Assembly: GCF_910592395.1 (NCBI RefSeq)
Contig: NC_088318.1
Location: forward strand, 2,170,001 to 2,234,000
Source: Lineus longissimus
Taxonomy: Eukaryota; Nemertea; Pilidiophora; Heteronemertea; Lineidae
Direction: 5' to 3'
Length of the DNA: 64,000 bases
Part shown: positions 1 to 12,100 of the stretch, one piece after another
How positions within the stretch are numbered: position 1 is the first letter of the stretch
How the letters are laid out: every line of letters starts with the position of its first letter
Made by a program: the position numbers and the translations under genes
The notes under the pieces: generated by a model
Seen by the model: only the letters and a program-made list of their open reading frames with translations
Databases searched by the model: none
What the model was told of the DNA's origin: nothing

Positions 1-731
1 TGCCTCGGGTTTGTCCAAATATCAGTAACATGATGACGGACCTAAAGCCTCATTTCATCAACTGTAGCCAGCTTATCGAATTTTATCTCATTTACCTCAA
101 TTGTGTTCCACAAATCTGGCATCCAGAATATTTATCTCTCAAAGTGGCCTCGGTCGCGTTGGTTCGATTCTTGGGACGGGACAGCGAAACCAAACGAGAT
201 GGAGCAATTCACCTGAAAAAATTGGAGACAATTCGAATGCTGCTTCAGTGAACAATGGGCGATCTGTTCAGGAGACGTCTTTCAAATCGCCCATTGTTTC
301 ATAAACGAGAGCTGGACAGACAGTTCCAGCTACTCTTCTTCCAATGCATACATCGCGTTTCGTCTCGACCACAGCTATTTACTTTAAGGTCACGTGCAGG
401 TCTTATTGGCAATTGCTGGGGTGAAACTTGGTACTGCGGGACAGACTTACATGTCCACAAAACGCAATGTCACTGCTGGACTGATTTACAAGTCCACAAA
501 ACGCAGAATCGGACATGGACATCATTACCCCAGCAAGAACCCAATGTAACCCCACAAATAGGGCCGTTTATAATGTTTAAGACATGTTTATACAATAACA
601 ATGCTGAAGCTATTGCCTGCAGTGACCTTGCTAATGATTTTTATGTGGGAGGGGCCAGGGACCGTGACTATTGATAAAGTCCTCACGATATTATATTCGT
701 CAACAATGGGGCACAGACTTTCAGATATTTT
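1..731. other. Gene-free repeat-like DNA
   Basis: I see no supportable gene here. Short open frames exist on the plus strand but lack splice context and family resemblance. Around 440-510 a phrase ending in TCCACAAAACGCA occurs twice about 50 bases apart, which points to local duplication. A small inverted repeat at 251-299 is listed separately. Confidence 0.5.
251..299. repeat. Short inverted repeat (AACAATGGGCGAT arms)
   Basis: AACAATGGGCGAT at 251-263 is mirrored by ATCGCCCATTGTT near 286-298, with a loop of about 22 bases. The arm resembles the tip of the 120-bp palindromic elements at 10342 and 44902, whose edge reads CAATGGGTGAT. It may be a decayed or minimal relative of that family; this is inference from one short match. 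Confidence 0.45.
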
Positions 732-1003
732 CGTGACTGACCTATATTACCAGTACAGTCCAATATATATTTCTTTTTTTTGACTGACCTCTATTACCAG
801 TACAGTCCAATATCATTCTATTCTTCGTGACCGACCTATATTACCAGTACAGTCCAATATATATTTCATTTTTCGTGACTGACCTATATTACCAGTACAG
901 TCCAATACATATTCTATTCTTCGTGACTGACCTATGTTACCAGTACAGTCCAATATATATTTTATTTTTCGTGACTGACCTATATTACCAGTACAGTCCA
1001 AAG
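732..1003. repeat. Tandem array, six units of about 48 bp
   Basis: Six imperfect copies of a unit built on CGTGACTGACCTATATTACC followed by AGTACAGTCCAATAT start near 732, 779, 826, 874, 922 and 970. Period is 47-48 bp. Because 48 is a multiple of three, long open frames run through the array on both strands with a 16-residue repeat, but nothing else supports coding. Confidence 0.9.
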
Positions 1004-1880
1004 ATACTATTTAGTCTGTATATCATTCTAGGGCTGGGGTGGGGGATGGGGAAATTCTCCAGTGACAAACTTTTTGATTGTCATTCTGGTAAAAAAAAAA
1101 CACGTCCAAAGAAGTAATTTATTCTCATAACTTTTAACAATGCTCGAAAAAAACTTTTAAAATGTTCATGTGGCGAGTCGCCACATTTACCGACTATACC
1201 TGTGGATCTAAATATATATATCATCATTGAAATCCTCAGAGAAATTAAACCAAGACAAAAAAGGGTTCCATGCCCTTGGTTTCCATGTACCGCGAACGAT
1301 GCTAACGATAGGATTTAGCTGACAGGATTTGGCCACATGAACCCCTCCCTGTCCAGAAGACGCGGGGGTCGTCAGATCAATTTGAAACCGCCATGGACAT
1401 CACTTCTTCCCCCTCACAAGTCGGTCGCGATGACCTCCATGTGCAAACCATTTTGGCTGTGGATGCCCTGGTAACCCATGTCGCCTAACCAGACATAGCG
1501 CGCTGCCTGACTAGAAGTTACCGCCTCTGAGACCCAGGGTTGAGACACTGGGGTCTGCCCCTAGCTGACAGGTGGCTGGAGATCCATATCATAGAGCATA
1601 CCAACCGTACATAACCGGCTGGACTGGTACACCCTATCAGGCTCAGACTCCCCAACGGAGTCTATTGAGCGCAGCCGCAGCGCCAGTTAATATGGATGGA
1701 TTTACGTCGTCAAATAACTGTCGACCTGATGAGCATTCGTTCACGGTACATAGAGTTTATCGGGGTTGGGGGCGAAGAGACAAGACCAGGAACTCCTATG
1801 GGGTCGCGGGCGCAATGCAACCCGAGGAACGAGATGCACCCAAAGTACAAACTCGAAAATAACTGGCTCATCCTTCGCCA
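1004..1880. other. No identifiable gene
   Basis: This stretch holds a plus-strand open frame at about 1572-1862 (96 codons, beginning MAGDPYHRAY) preceded by a CTGACAG that could serve as a splice acceptor. I recognise no family in it and find no partner exon, so I do not call a gene. The remainder shows nothing I can name. Confidence 0.35.
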
Positions 1881-2078
1881 TTAGGTGTCAAGTATGTACC
1901 ACTTATACAGACAGGCGTCATTAACGTTGGGTAACACCTCACAAGGAGCAATACCAAGCATTTTCAAGACCTCATATTTAGCGAAGAGGTGTGACAACAA
2001 TGATAATATATCAGATCCAATACCAGTCCCTTGACCAAACCCAACCATTTCTTGAAAGTTCAAAGGACGTCGGGGCTT
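1881..2078 (-). CDS. Possible terminal coding exon, unidentified
   Basis: On the minus strand a strong polypyrimidine tract and acceptor (TTCTTTTTTCTTTCAG) is followed by 65 open codons and TAA at 1881. The peptide starts KPRRPLNFQEMVGFGQ and ends CLYKWYILDT. Phase at the acceptor would be 0, which matches the phase-0 donor of the minus-strand exon at 4320-4400, so the two may belong to one gene with an intron of about 2.2 kb that holds foldback elements. I recognise no family. The link is inference; it could also be a fortuitous frame. Confidence 0.35.
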   Translation of the reverse strand, partial: KPRRPLNFQEMVGFGQGTGIGSDILSLLSHLFAKYEVLKMLGIAPCEVLPNVNDACLYKWYILDT

Positions 2079-2137
2079 CTGAAAGAAAAAAGAATTGGCC
2101 ATGACAGCTGCGGTAGATAGATCGAAGTGATAGATGG

Positions 2138-2870
2138 GCTAACTGTCTATCTGAAAAGGGCGGGTAGCGAATTTTTTTCCCTGAACCTTTTGGGCACTGT
2201 AGTGTACATTTGTACAGGGACTTTCAGCCAATCAGATTTCGACAAATACACGACGTCAGAAGTCTTAGAAACTTTAGAGCAGTTGGTAGAGCGCTCGTCA
2301 GAAATGGCAGAATACGATGTTCGATCCAAAGGTCGTGAGTTCGAATCCGGTTGTGGACAACATTTTTCTTTTTCTTTTTTACTCTTTATATTTTATTTTT
2401 ATAACGCGTTTCTTTTCCCTTGTTATTTAGATTTTAGATATTTTAGTTATTTCTGCGGCCTGCAACATACCTACAGAAAGGACAATAACAATAGCCCATC
2501 TCCAAGATTTCAAGGGATAGTCCTTCAGATATCATATTGAGCATGAATATACAATGAGACTTGTCTCATGTGAATGGTCTTCCTCCAGTAGGAATATGTT
2601 TCTCTGCAATGAGACTTGTCTTTCGATACTGCCTCGTGTATATGGTCTTCCTCCAGTATATTTTGATACTGTATGCTTCAAATTTGATTAACAAGCACAA
2701 AACAATACAAGCTCACTTCTAAGTTTCATGATGACGCCCCGATGACGACACAGATTTATCGGATTCTGATTGGCTGAGAACCTGTGTACAAATGTACACT
2801 GCACTGCCCGAAAGGTTCAGGAAAAAAAATTCGCGGGCGGGCGATTAAGCAGGCGCATACAGTTAGATAT
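2138..2870. mobile_element. Foldback/MITE-like element with ~130-bp arms
   Basis: The segment 2138-2265 is mirrored by 2735-2870 in inverted orientation at roughly 80 percent identity. Shared landmarks are CTAACTGT at the outer end, GCGAATTTTTTT, CTGAACCTTT and GTGTACATTTGTACA. The interior contains a tRNA-like module (2278-2360) followed by a T-rich tract, and two direct copies of CAATGAGACTTGTCT plus TGGTCTTCCTCCAGTA near 2552 and 2607. There is no transposase frame, so this is a non-autonomous element. The exact ends and target duplication are not clear. Confidence 0.7.
2278..2360 (+). other. tRNA-like module (SINE head or tRNA pseudogene)
   Basis: AGTTGGTAGAGCGCTCGTC resembles a tRNA D-arm/box A, and GGTCGTGAGTTCGAATCCGG resembles a T-arm/box B at the right distance. 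T-runs after 2362 could terminate RNA polymerase III. The anticodon region does not give a convincing stem and the acceptor stem does not pair, so I call it tRNA-derived, not a functional tRNA gene. Confidence 0.45.
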
Positions 2871-3127
2871 CAAAATGGTAACAAAATGGCCGTCTTTATA
2901 CTTGTATAGGAGCTATAGGTAAAACTCAATGGTGACGAGATTATTACTGCTCCCGAAAGAGATTTTAAGTTGCCTAAGTCTTTTGTTTGCTGCTGGTTTG
3001 CTGCGGCTTTCAGCAGCTTCCTACCGACGGCACAAGGATATCTTTGAAAGCCACCACGTGACCGCAGGGCCAATGCATTGGTGTCATTATTCACATTTAT
3101 CTTCTTCGTGATCACGCGGAAACATAC

Positions 3128-3403
3128 TTAAAGCTGACATGCATGCATAAAAACCCTAACGACAAAGATAGAAAACACAAATGCCCGACCACCAATAACT
3201 GCACTTGAAACATGACTGACACCCAGCGACAGGTCTCACTTGACTGCACAAACACAAGTTCATTGACGAGACAGGTCACAGAGAAAGTAAAAAATTAAAA
3301 AATATTCCTCGAGCGGGTTCGAACTCGGAACCCTCGCCACTTCATCGTTTACGTCTTTTCTAATTTGGCCGTTAGGGTTTTTATGCATGCTTGTCAGCTT
3401 TAA
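3128..3403. mobile_element. TTAA-bounded foldback element, 276 bp
   Basis: Inverted arms of 34 bp at 3128-3161 and 3370-3403 differ at a single base; each begins at TTAA and continues AAGCTGACA or its near match. The interior holds an antisense tRNA-like T-arm (3305-3335, read on the minus strand as GAGTTCGAACCCGC followed by T-runs). TTAA ends suggest piggyBac-type target choice, which is inference from known families. Confidence 0.75.
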
Positions 3404-3718
3404 AGGGACAACCTGGGCGTGGGATTTCCCTGGCCAGGAAGATAATATATCTGCTTGTCACCATGCGCCGCCACTTATCTCAAATAACGATTTTCGCCAG
3501 TGTGCGAGGCAGTTTTGGACATGACCTGTGAAATTCAGGCAGGCCTAAGGTTACACCCAGTTTTTGGGCACTATTTATTGCAGTTCAATGATGTATTTCA
3601 ATTTTCCTGTTTGGACTGAGAAGTCACGGTTCTACTGGAAGCCATTTTTGTAGGAAAAACCACCATATCTCATGCCACAGTTGTCATATTATGATTACCT
3701 CCCTCTAGCCTTTAGGAT

Positions 3719-3832
3719 TTAGTGATCACCGAGACGATTGGTAATTTCTGCCATGTCTTCATGTGAATGTCTCTGAACTACTTCGATTTTATGCCTTATC
3801 TTTCTGATCTGGTCAAGGTCCTCATCATACAT
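3719..3832 (-). CDS. Small ORF (37 aa), unidentified
   Basis: A minus-strand ATG at 3832 opens a 37-codon frame, MYDEDLDQIRKIRHK onward, ending TAA at 3719. The peptide is strongly charged, helix-prone and protein-like, with acidic and basic residues spaced as in a short coiled coil. A weak donor (CTCG/GTGATC) lies just before the stop, so it could be a first exon. It starts 101 bases from the divergent ATG at 3934. I do not recognise the family. Confidence 0.3.
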   Translation of the reverse strand: MYDEDLDQIRKIRHKIEVVQRHSHEDMAEITNRLGDH

Positions 3833-3933
3833 ATCACATGTCACAGTATCAAGGGCCGATTGGTTCAGAGATAGAATGTGTTATGAGCACGTGACACATT
3901 GCGCCAAGCACGTGGCGTGTGACGTCGTAAAAC
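3833..3933. promoter_or_regulatory. Candidate bidirectional promoter with two E-boxes
   Basis: Between two divergent ATGs lie an inverted CCAAT box (ATTGG near 3859), two CACGTG E-boxes (3888-3893 and 3909-3914) and a CRE-like TGACGTC (3920-3926). Their density is unlike the surrounding AT-rich DNA. Promoter activity is inferred. Confidence 0.4.
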
Positions 3934-3996
3934 ATGGCAGACATGACCGATCGTCTCATTTTCTTGCTGCCAGAACGATATAGTACCATAGATAGG
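3934..3996 (+). CDS. Possible first coding exon, unidentified
   Basis: AAACATGG gives a good start context; 21 codons (MADMTDRLIFLLPERY onward) run to AGG/GTATGG, a possible donor. Without splicing the frame ends 12 codons later. I found no clear next exon. The AATGACAACTGAG that follows a strong acceptor at about 4914 would stop at once in phase 0. Confidence 0.25.
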
Positions 3997-4061
3997 GTAT
4001 GGGCTAACAGTGTCCTCCTTTCAAAGGTCAGCTGAGCCGAGTGTGGAAATATTCAGAACAG

Positions 4062-4244
4062 CAGTGGCGGATTTAGGGGTCCCGTATGAGTCATCCCTCT
4101 TTGATATTTAAGGGCACCTCTCCTCAAGAACCCTCCCCCTCATTTTCAGGATTGCACCTTCGGCTCTATCATGAGTTCTCATTGGTGGGGCAGCGCCCCC
4201 CCCCCCCTCCCCGCTTCTTTCCCAAATTTCTGGATCCGCCACTG
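4062..4244. mobile_element. hAT-like MITE, 183 bp
   Basis: The ends are CAGTGGCGGATTTAGG at 4062 and the inverted CTGGATCCGCCACTG ending at 4244. CAGTGGCGGA-type termini are characteristic of hAT-superfamily elements. The flanks CAGAACAG and CTGCAGAG could be a decayed 8-bp target duplication. A poly-C run near 4197-4207 lies inside. There is no coding capacity. Confidence 0.75.
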
Positions 4245-4319
4245 CTGCAGAGATGAGAAGTTTCAAAAGAATACATGTATGTGTGATCAATGAAGTTTCG
4301 ATAGAGAAAAATAACTCAC

Positions 4320-4574
4320 CATGGTGGTGTTCACGTCGTATCTTGTGATAAACCGGTTGGGCAGCATTGGGTGTGCTAGACAGGACAAGGTGTCTGGCAT
4401 CTGCAAGAAAATGAAAATGAAAAGATAAGATTGTACATTGTATCAGACAATAGTCGCAAAATTAGGGGAGAAAAAGTTGTGGAGAAATCATGCTGAACTC
4501 ACCAATGTTGAACCAGTGCTTCGACTTGGCGTCGACACATCTGAACGCTTGTGTTCCCAAAACCGGTCTGTCAT
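4320..4574 (-). CDS. Two linked coding exons of an unidentified gene
   Basis: Minus strand: exon a, 4574-4503, starts at ATG (MTDRFWEHKRSDVSTPSRST onward, 24 codons) and ends at TTG/GTGAGT. Exon b, 4400-4320, follows a TTTTCTTGCAG acceptor (MPDTLSCLAHPMLPNRF onward, 27 codons) and ends at ATG/GTGAGT. Both are phase 0 with consensus splice sites, so they join in frame into 51 residues rich in Pro, Arg and Thr. The composition recalls small axonemal or sperm-tail proteins, but I recognise no family. The continuation may be the exon at 1881-2078. Confidence 0.42.
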
Positions 4575-5569
4575 ACCAGAAGCACAGCTAAATTCAACGC
4601 CCCGTATTGAGTACGTTACGTCAGAGAGGTTACCAAACCACTCATCTATTCAAATTGTGATTTTCAATCAAATCCATTGACCCATACACGAAAATGCTCA
4701 CGATTGCTCAAATACTGAGGTCACGGTCGGATGAACAGGAGTCGGACAACAAGTGACATAACTTCGCGGAAACTTGGCTTTTGTGGTAATTTTAAACGAG
4801 TCTACGTGACGTAACATGATTGTTGAATATTTATAGCCAGTAGTATTCACACATGGCAATTTTTTTAAAATTCAAGTTCAAGTTTGCGCACCGAGCGATT
4901 GTCTTATTTTCAGAATGACAACTGAGACTCTAGGCATCTACCCATGCAGGCAGGGAACGGATGACTGGGCTGTTCGATTCAGGACATCGGCACGTGATGC
5001 CTGTATGTATGCCAGATCTGCCGAGCGCGGTGAAATAGCTTTGCCACATCAGCCCTGCTGGTAGAAAATGTGGAACTGAACTGGACTGAGGATCCTACCG
5101 CTGTTTATTTGAAGTCGAACCTATTGCCAGTTACTCATCCGGTTTCTAGAGCGTCGCACAGCGTTTAAAATACTAGTTCCCCATCTGCAATCAGAATCCG
5201 CAAAGATTCTGCCGCAATCAAGTTACGCATGAGCAATGCATGAGAAACATTTCAGGAGCGATCCAAAGAAAAACAAAAGACAATCAACTACATATAGTTT
5301 TTTATATCCGCCTTTGGATGAAGTATAATATACGTGAAAATAGATAATATATTCACCTGTATTTATTCCATTTGCGCGTCGATATATGAAGACAGAGTAG
5401 GCCTACTTGAGTTATTCAGGACAACTTAAAAACACTTGATAGCTTTTTTGTTTGTTCAGTAAACGAGCTGATACTATAATAATTTCATTATAACACTGGT
5501 GCCTCGTCGGTGTGCACACTGCACATCCGATTCGAACATTCAAATGAGGAAGACCAGACAGACGACAAG
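4575..5569. other. No identifiable gene
   Basis: A plus-strand frame of 49 codons starts with an ATG at about 4916, directly after a TTATTTTCAG acceptor; its peptide is unrecognised. Otherwise this is AT-rich DNA with nothing I can name. Confidence 0.4.
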
Positions 5570-5641
5570 ATGAACCGATATGTGATGGATAGGATTATTG
5601 GGGCACCGCCAGCACAAGGATCTCTGTACCGGGGTTACTTG
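5570..5641 (+). CDS. Possible first coding exon, unidentified
   Basis: ATG at 5570 opens 24 codons (MNRYVMDRIIGAPPAQGSL onward) ending at TTG/GTAAGG, a strong donor, in phase 0. No compatible downstream exon was found before BBS4 begins at 6172. It could be the start of another transcript that skips or overlaps BBS4, or chance. Confidence 0.25.
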
Positions 5642-6171
5642 GTAAGGCTAGTTTTTAGAGTAGACATGTAATAGCATAATATGTAGTATGCACTCCGGAC
5701 GCATTGGACCGGCCTCACCCTGTCACACTGCATGGGCCGTAATAGGCATACCACTCATACATTTTATCGATGTTCATTTGCATACATTTCAAACTGTATA
5801 TTGTTTATCTTGCTAATATTCACCTATGTAATACACAGAATAAATTGAAATTGAAATTGAAATATGTATGCAACTACAAAACTCTCATAACCCGTATACT
5901 AAAGCTCCAATTGCCAGAAACGTCTTATTTAGAGTGAAATAAGAGACAACGACAGTACCGCGGCATTTAGTGTTACCTGCGGTAAGGACAGAGGCACTTA
6001 GAGCTACGCACTAACAACAATAACAGCGTGAGCATTCTCCAAGCGTCGTCAATGGTGATTATTACGCGAAGTCTCACTCGAACTACTGACTGTGTGAGAA
6101 ATTCAACGGGTGCATGTAATTTTCGACGGACGGCGGACCGAAGACCGGAAGATTGCGTGCATAGTTTCAAA

Positions 6172-9100
6172 ATGGAGTTGGATGAAGCTGGAAGTTCTGG
6201 TGATCCGTCTTATAACGATTTGGGACAACCCCAGCGTACTAAATCAACGGTGTCAATAGAAGATAATAATGAAGAGGTACTTCAGCTATGCTTATTCGAA
6301 ACTTTGAGCACTAGCTATCAGTAGCAGGCGCGCAAACTAGACTTTTGTTGCGGAATCTTTTTGGTCGATGACTCATTGTCATTGACATTCACATTGGCCA
6401 AAATAATACATACATGTTTGTCCCTAGGTGAGATATTTGTACTATTGATGTGTACAAAAGAATGGTAGTATGGGACCTTAGGTACATGTTCGATGGTAAG
6501 GGACCGATGTATGTACACTACATTTTGTTGTTGGTCATTTGTAAATTTTTCATTTTGTATATTATTCCAAACTATTTTCAGGTCCACGTGTCAGAAACTC
6601 CTCACCCAGAGAAGCCGTTGACCGAACTAGCCACAGCATCAGAAGCCCCTCCAATACCCGTCAAGACTCCGCTGGCATCTGGGAGTAACGACAGTGTCTA
6701 TGTTCCAGTGATCCCAGCTGCCCCCACCAAGATTATCAAGAGGGGGAAAGGTAAACATTGTGATATCAAGCTAAACGTCTCTAATGTCAGACCCTGTCTA
6801 ATGTGTTTGCACTTGTCGCACTAGCTTTCCAGGGTTCAATGGAATTTCCCCTGGCCTCGGTCATCAAGATTGTGGGTCATTTCCATGGTTACGCATGCGC
6901 TGCCATACTTTAGATATAATTGGTTCAATTAGTACCTGACTTGTGATTTGCTGAGGACGTCTTCCTTTAATCAACAAATCACGGCAGACCTTTGATCACG
7001 TGGGCATACGCCACCTCTTTTCCTAAATGTTGTTTTCCATCACTTGAGAATAGCCTGTCAAGCCTAACGGTGGCTGGAGTTTTCTATTGTAAGTGTTTGT
7101 ACTACATATATTTTCATCCTTGCTTTCAATAATAATCTAATATCTATTTTCATTGCAGCTCCTGAGATCCCAATCTTTGAACGGAGAAATTGGCTAATCC
7201 ACTTACATTTTGTGAAGAAGGATTTTGAGACTTGCAAGGCACTCATCAAGGAACAGCTCTCTGAGACAAATGGCATGTGTGAATATGCAGTGTATGTTCA
7301 AGGTAGGTAGAATAGGCATAATCAAGGACAGAACAGGTCATTGAGAATGAGACTGAGACCAACAGTACTTCTCTGAATACTCTGCTTCCTCTTATTCTGT
7401 TGAGAGGTTGCACGCCCTTCTCCCATCGTGTTGATATTCCACCTGCATCTTAACAATAATATTCATTATATTAATTATATTCAATATATTAAAATATATT
7501 GACACCGAACTTTCTCTGTTGTTTTTCAGCATTGATATCGCGACAGGAGGGAAGGATCCAGGAATCTTTGGAGATGTTTCAGACATGTGCCTTGTTAAAC
7601 CCAAACAATCCCGAAAACTTGAAACAGGTGGCCAGATCATTGTAAGTTTTAAAAATCGGTGCGTTGAAATGTTATGAAAATCAAGGGGGTTTGCATGACA
7701 AGTGCTTCAGCCTTCTTTTTACATGTTCACTGCCTGAGAAGATTTTATCTTCCAATTTCCTGTTTAGAAGTCTGGCGCAGATCAGTTAGCCAGATTGGCC
7801 TAATGGACATGTTAACAATAGGGTTCCATTCCAAGCTTGCATATAACTTGATGATGCATCAATTGATTTGATACTGACTGGGATGAAGGGCATTGTAATG
7901 CCCCTACAAAATTCGCTTTAAGGCTAAAATGAGCAATGCCAAATTAGCGTCATTGAGAGCAACCATAAAGCACATCCCTAGTTCCCAGGCCAGCTCTCTT
8001 TTGGGAGCTTTATCCCTAACCACAGCCAGCATATGATCTTTACCTTTTCAGCTTGAATTGTCTCTTCAAGCAAAATTCTGTATTCCCTCTTGATTTCAGA
8101 TTCCTTCTTGCACGACACAAGGCTGCTATCGATGTTTATAATGAAGCAGCCAAAATGAGTGAAAAAGATTGGGTATGTTTTATTTGTTTGCCGATAGGGT
8201 TGATTTTGTATGTACAAGTTCCGATCATCCTTTAAGCTGTGGATATATAAAAAAATGCCGGTAATCTGTTGCAGATATCAGTGTCTCAACATCACCTACT
8301 GGAGTTTTGATCCTGAGGATGGCATAGTAAAATTCAATTGCTGTCCGAATAGAAAATATTTCCAGCTTGCGGGTCAAGTTGTCAGATTATGCTACATGCT
8401 GTTTTTCTGTCCTTAAATCTTCGGTATTGTACGTATTTCATTATTGTATTTGGATATAAAACAACATTACTTACATCTTGCAGGAAATTGCCCACAACCA
8501 AGGTGTATGCTCTATGTATCTTGGAGAATTTGAAAAGGTAGGTAAACTTGCTATTGACCACGTCAGAAAAAAATCTCCCAACTAAATTCGACTGGGCTCG
8601 TGCGTACCAAGTGGTCCAAGGACTATGTCATCACACACGGGCTTGAGGATTTCTGAGTTTGAAAGTGGATGTAAGGTCTCTATTTGAAGTCGCCAAATAG
8701 CAAGGTTAATTTTACACTCTAAATAGGAATGCCAACACTGCAAAAATGCATAAAGTGAGATGCATGGAGTAACACTGTTTCATCTTTTTGCAGGCCAAGA
8801 ACAGTCTCCAGCAGGCCATAGCATTCAAGAGACACGATCTGAGTTATGTGATGCTGGGGAAGATCTTCCTACTCGAGGGTGATACGTCAATGGCGATAGA
8901 AATCTACAGACGTGCTGTTGAATTCTCGCCAGAGAATCCGGATCTTCTGACCACACTTGGCCTGCTCTATATGGAGGTAAAACCTTCATCTTATTTCCCA
9001 AACAAGCTGGATCATGACCAGTTGATCACAAGGACTAACAAGGAGAAAATGTTCAGTGTTTGACCAACCATAAGATCTTTTGGATGTGCACTCCTGGACC

Positions 9101-12100
9101 TGATTGTGCTAAAAAATCATCTCCTTTAGTCAAGTCAAGTAAAGCCAAGTTCTGTTTTAAAGCCAGCGTCAGATACAAAAGTTTATTTGAACAACTGGTC
9201 CCTGGGGTCTGGTCCGCTCTACAGGTGACCACTGTCTATTTTAGAAGGCTATCATACCTGTTTATCATATCAATTATCATAGTCTTATGAGAAACATTTA
9301 TTCTACATAGATAGCAGTTACAATTTTGTATAAATTTTCAAATGCATGTTTTCAGATCGGACAGCATCAGAGAGCCTTTGAGCAGTTGGGTAATGCCATG
9401 ACGTATGACGCCAGCCACGTGAAGGCTATATTGGCTGCTGGGAGCATCATGCAAAGTCACGGGGACAACGATGTTGCACTGACCAAGTATCGAATAGCCG
9501 CCCAGGCCACCCCAGAAAGTGCGCCACTGTGGAACAATATCGGCATGTGCTTCTTTGGGAAGAAAAAGCACGTTGCTGTAAGTTAGTTGTTTTCGATTTG
9601 GTTTCTTCCCTTTTGCAATCTCTGACCACTCTAGAAAGTTACAGGTATGCGTGTTCGTCAAAAGCAAGTCGTATTCGAACACACCTCTATTGCAATGATA
9701 CACGTACGACAATCAACGACTCGTTTTTGCGTCAGGGGTCTTGATTTTTTGTTCAAGATATAGACGCTGCGATCAACTCTCACCTGCTGTGTTAGATTTA
9801 ATGGAATAACTAAAGGATATTATGATCACTTTCATTTAAATTTCCATTGCAGGCCATCAGCTGTCTCAAGCGAGCTAATTATTTGGCACCGTTTGACTGG
9901 AAGATCTTGTTCAATCTCGGCCTCGTCCACCTGACGATGCAGCAATACGCCTCGGCGTTTCATTTCCTCAGTGCAGCAATTAATCTCCGGCCTAAAATGG
10001 GGACGCTCTTTATGCTGTTAGCAGGTAAGTTTCACCCTGGGTCATTTTTGACGAATTTTCTATTCATCAGCTACAGTCACTGGTCACATCCAGTTCACAT
10101 CGAGCAGTTGTGACCCATAATGCCACTGAAAATTAAAGGCACACCAACATTTTTCGGTTTAGTGCAGAGCAAGTATCCGCCCCAGGGAGTTAAAAACCAA
10201 CTGTGTTTAGGCAGTACCTATCCTGATATTTGTATCTCTCTTACAGTTGCCCTGACTAATCTTGAGGATCCTGATAATGCCAAACAAGCCTATGAACAAG
10301 CCTTGGCCTTGGAAGTGTAAGTTTAGTGATGACAGAGAAAATGGGTGATATGAATAAAGACTAGCAAATGCTTTTACTTCAATTTTGTACAGAAAGGCCT
10401 AGTGTAAATGTACATGGAGTTTTAGATAAAAGCATTTGCTAGTCTTTATTCATATCACCCATTGTCTCAGTCCCATTATTGCAGACTATTAGATTAAAGC
10501 TGACTCTTTCTCTGCCTGATTTGTTAGACTAGAATTATTTTGTTTTGTGAACAGTGCCACTGTTTTAAGGATATGCTGCAATTTTTGTAGACAATGCCAT
10601 GATTTAGTTTGTTTTTAATGCAACACAATACTGCAGAAACCTTAGGCAAGGCTAATCAATTTGTTGAAATTCTTCAGAAATGCTTTCTCAACGAAAGGTT
10701 TTTCTTATCAATTGGGCTATATATCTAACAAACAGTTTTCTAAGGAAAGCGACTAGTATGGCTCGTAGTGTTTTGTAAACAGTGTGTCCTGACTTCATCT
10801 GTAGACACACTTTCCCTGAAATAATATTGTGGTGTCCCTAATTTCAGGCATTTATTAAAGTGTTCATATTTTCTAGAATGGATCCAGCCATCCCTCTGAA
10901 CTATGCTGTATTCCTCTACAATCTTGGAGACAGGAAAGCTGCAGCAAAGTACTTTGCAAATTTTGAAGATCGACTTCGAACATCCAAGCAAGCCAGCAGG
11001 CCTATAGACCCAGAGGTAAGATGGTTTAGCGAAATAACCTGTCTAAAGGGGCTATGGCATACTAGTTGGGATGTATGATCGCTGTAAGCAGGTGCTGTAT
11101 CACTTCCATGATAGCAAGTATGCATTAATGAATCCTTCATGATAGCATTGATGTCACTATCCCTTGCAGACTTGTTTTCTCGGTGAATTCCCAACTCCTT
11201 TTAATGGAGCTCAATCCAGCAATGTTGTCACGAGTGTCTGTATTTGCAATTAGAATCCAATATATTTGCAATTTTCAGATTATCAGAGTTGCTAATCGCT
11301 TGGGTGCGACAATTCAGCTTGGTGCTATGTTTTCCTTACCTTATAAATGATATCAAAATATTTTGATGATATCATTTAAATTCATTCTGTGTAGATATCC
11401 CTTTTGCTTTTGTGTTTCCTGCTGAAATCTTCCTGCAGAAAAAAACACTCGTCCCCTAATGATGATATCACTGAGACCTTTTCGAACCAAACATGCAAAA
11501 TCTTTTGCTTAAGTTCCCTTCCCTTTCAGATCCTGGAGGTAAGTGCCAAGCTTGGTCCTGCACTGCAAGTCGGTGAAAGCCTCGTCTGGAAAGATGAAAA
11601 ATCGAAAAACAAGCCGCCGGCACCTGCCAAACCTCCCCGGCCACCCGCAGAAGAACCAGAATCTGGGGATACCTTTGACATGCAGGCCATGCCTCCTTTC
11701 CCTGATCCAAGCCGTCCAAATACTGCAGCCGCCCACCCTGCTCCTGTCAGTTATGAAATGCCCGAGCCGCCACCTGCCCTGCCGCCAGGTTTGGAAGGCA
11801 ACCACCCACGTCCTGCTCTTCCTAGCATGCGTGGTGAACATCTACCACCAGTTAGGACTTCTAATCTACCACCGCTCCACCCACAAGCGAGTGCCCCTCC
11901 GTCCAATGAGGTAGAAGTATCAGCAACTGCACCACCTGCTGATGGCCTACCAACGAATCCACCGCCATACGATGCTGTTTTCCCGGAAGGCCAGATTCAC
12001 CACATGCCGGAGCCACCCACGAATGATCCAGAACTCGATGATCTACCGGATGTACCGGAGAATGATCCAAATCACAACAGTCACATGACCAGGGATCGTA

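Noticed and set aside
813-1117. Repetitive proteins in both strands of the 48-bp array
   Set aside because: The frames exist only because the unit length is a multiple of three; there is no start context, splice site or non-repeat sequence.
9338-9712. 124-codon antisense frame over BBS4 exon 8
   Set aside because: It is the shadow of a conserved coding exon.
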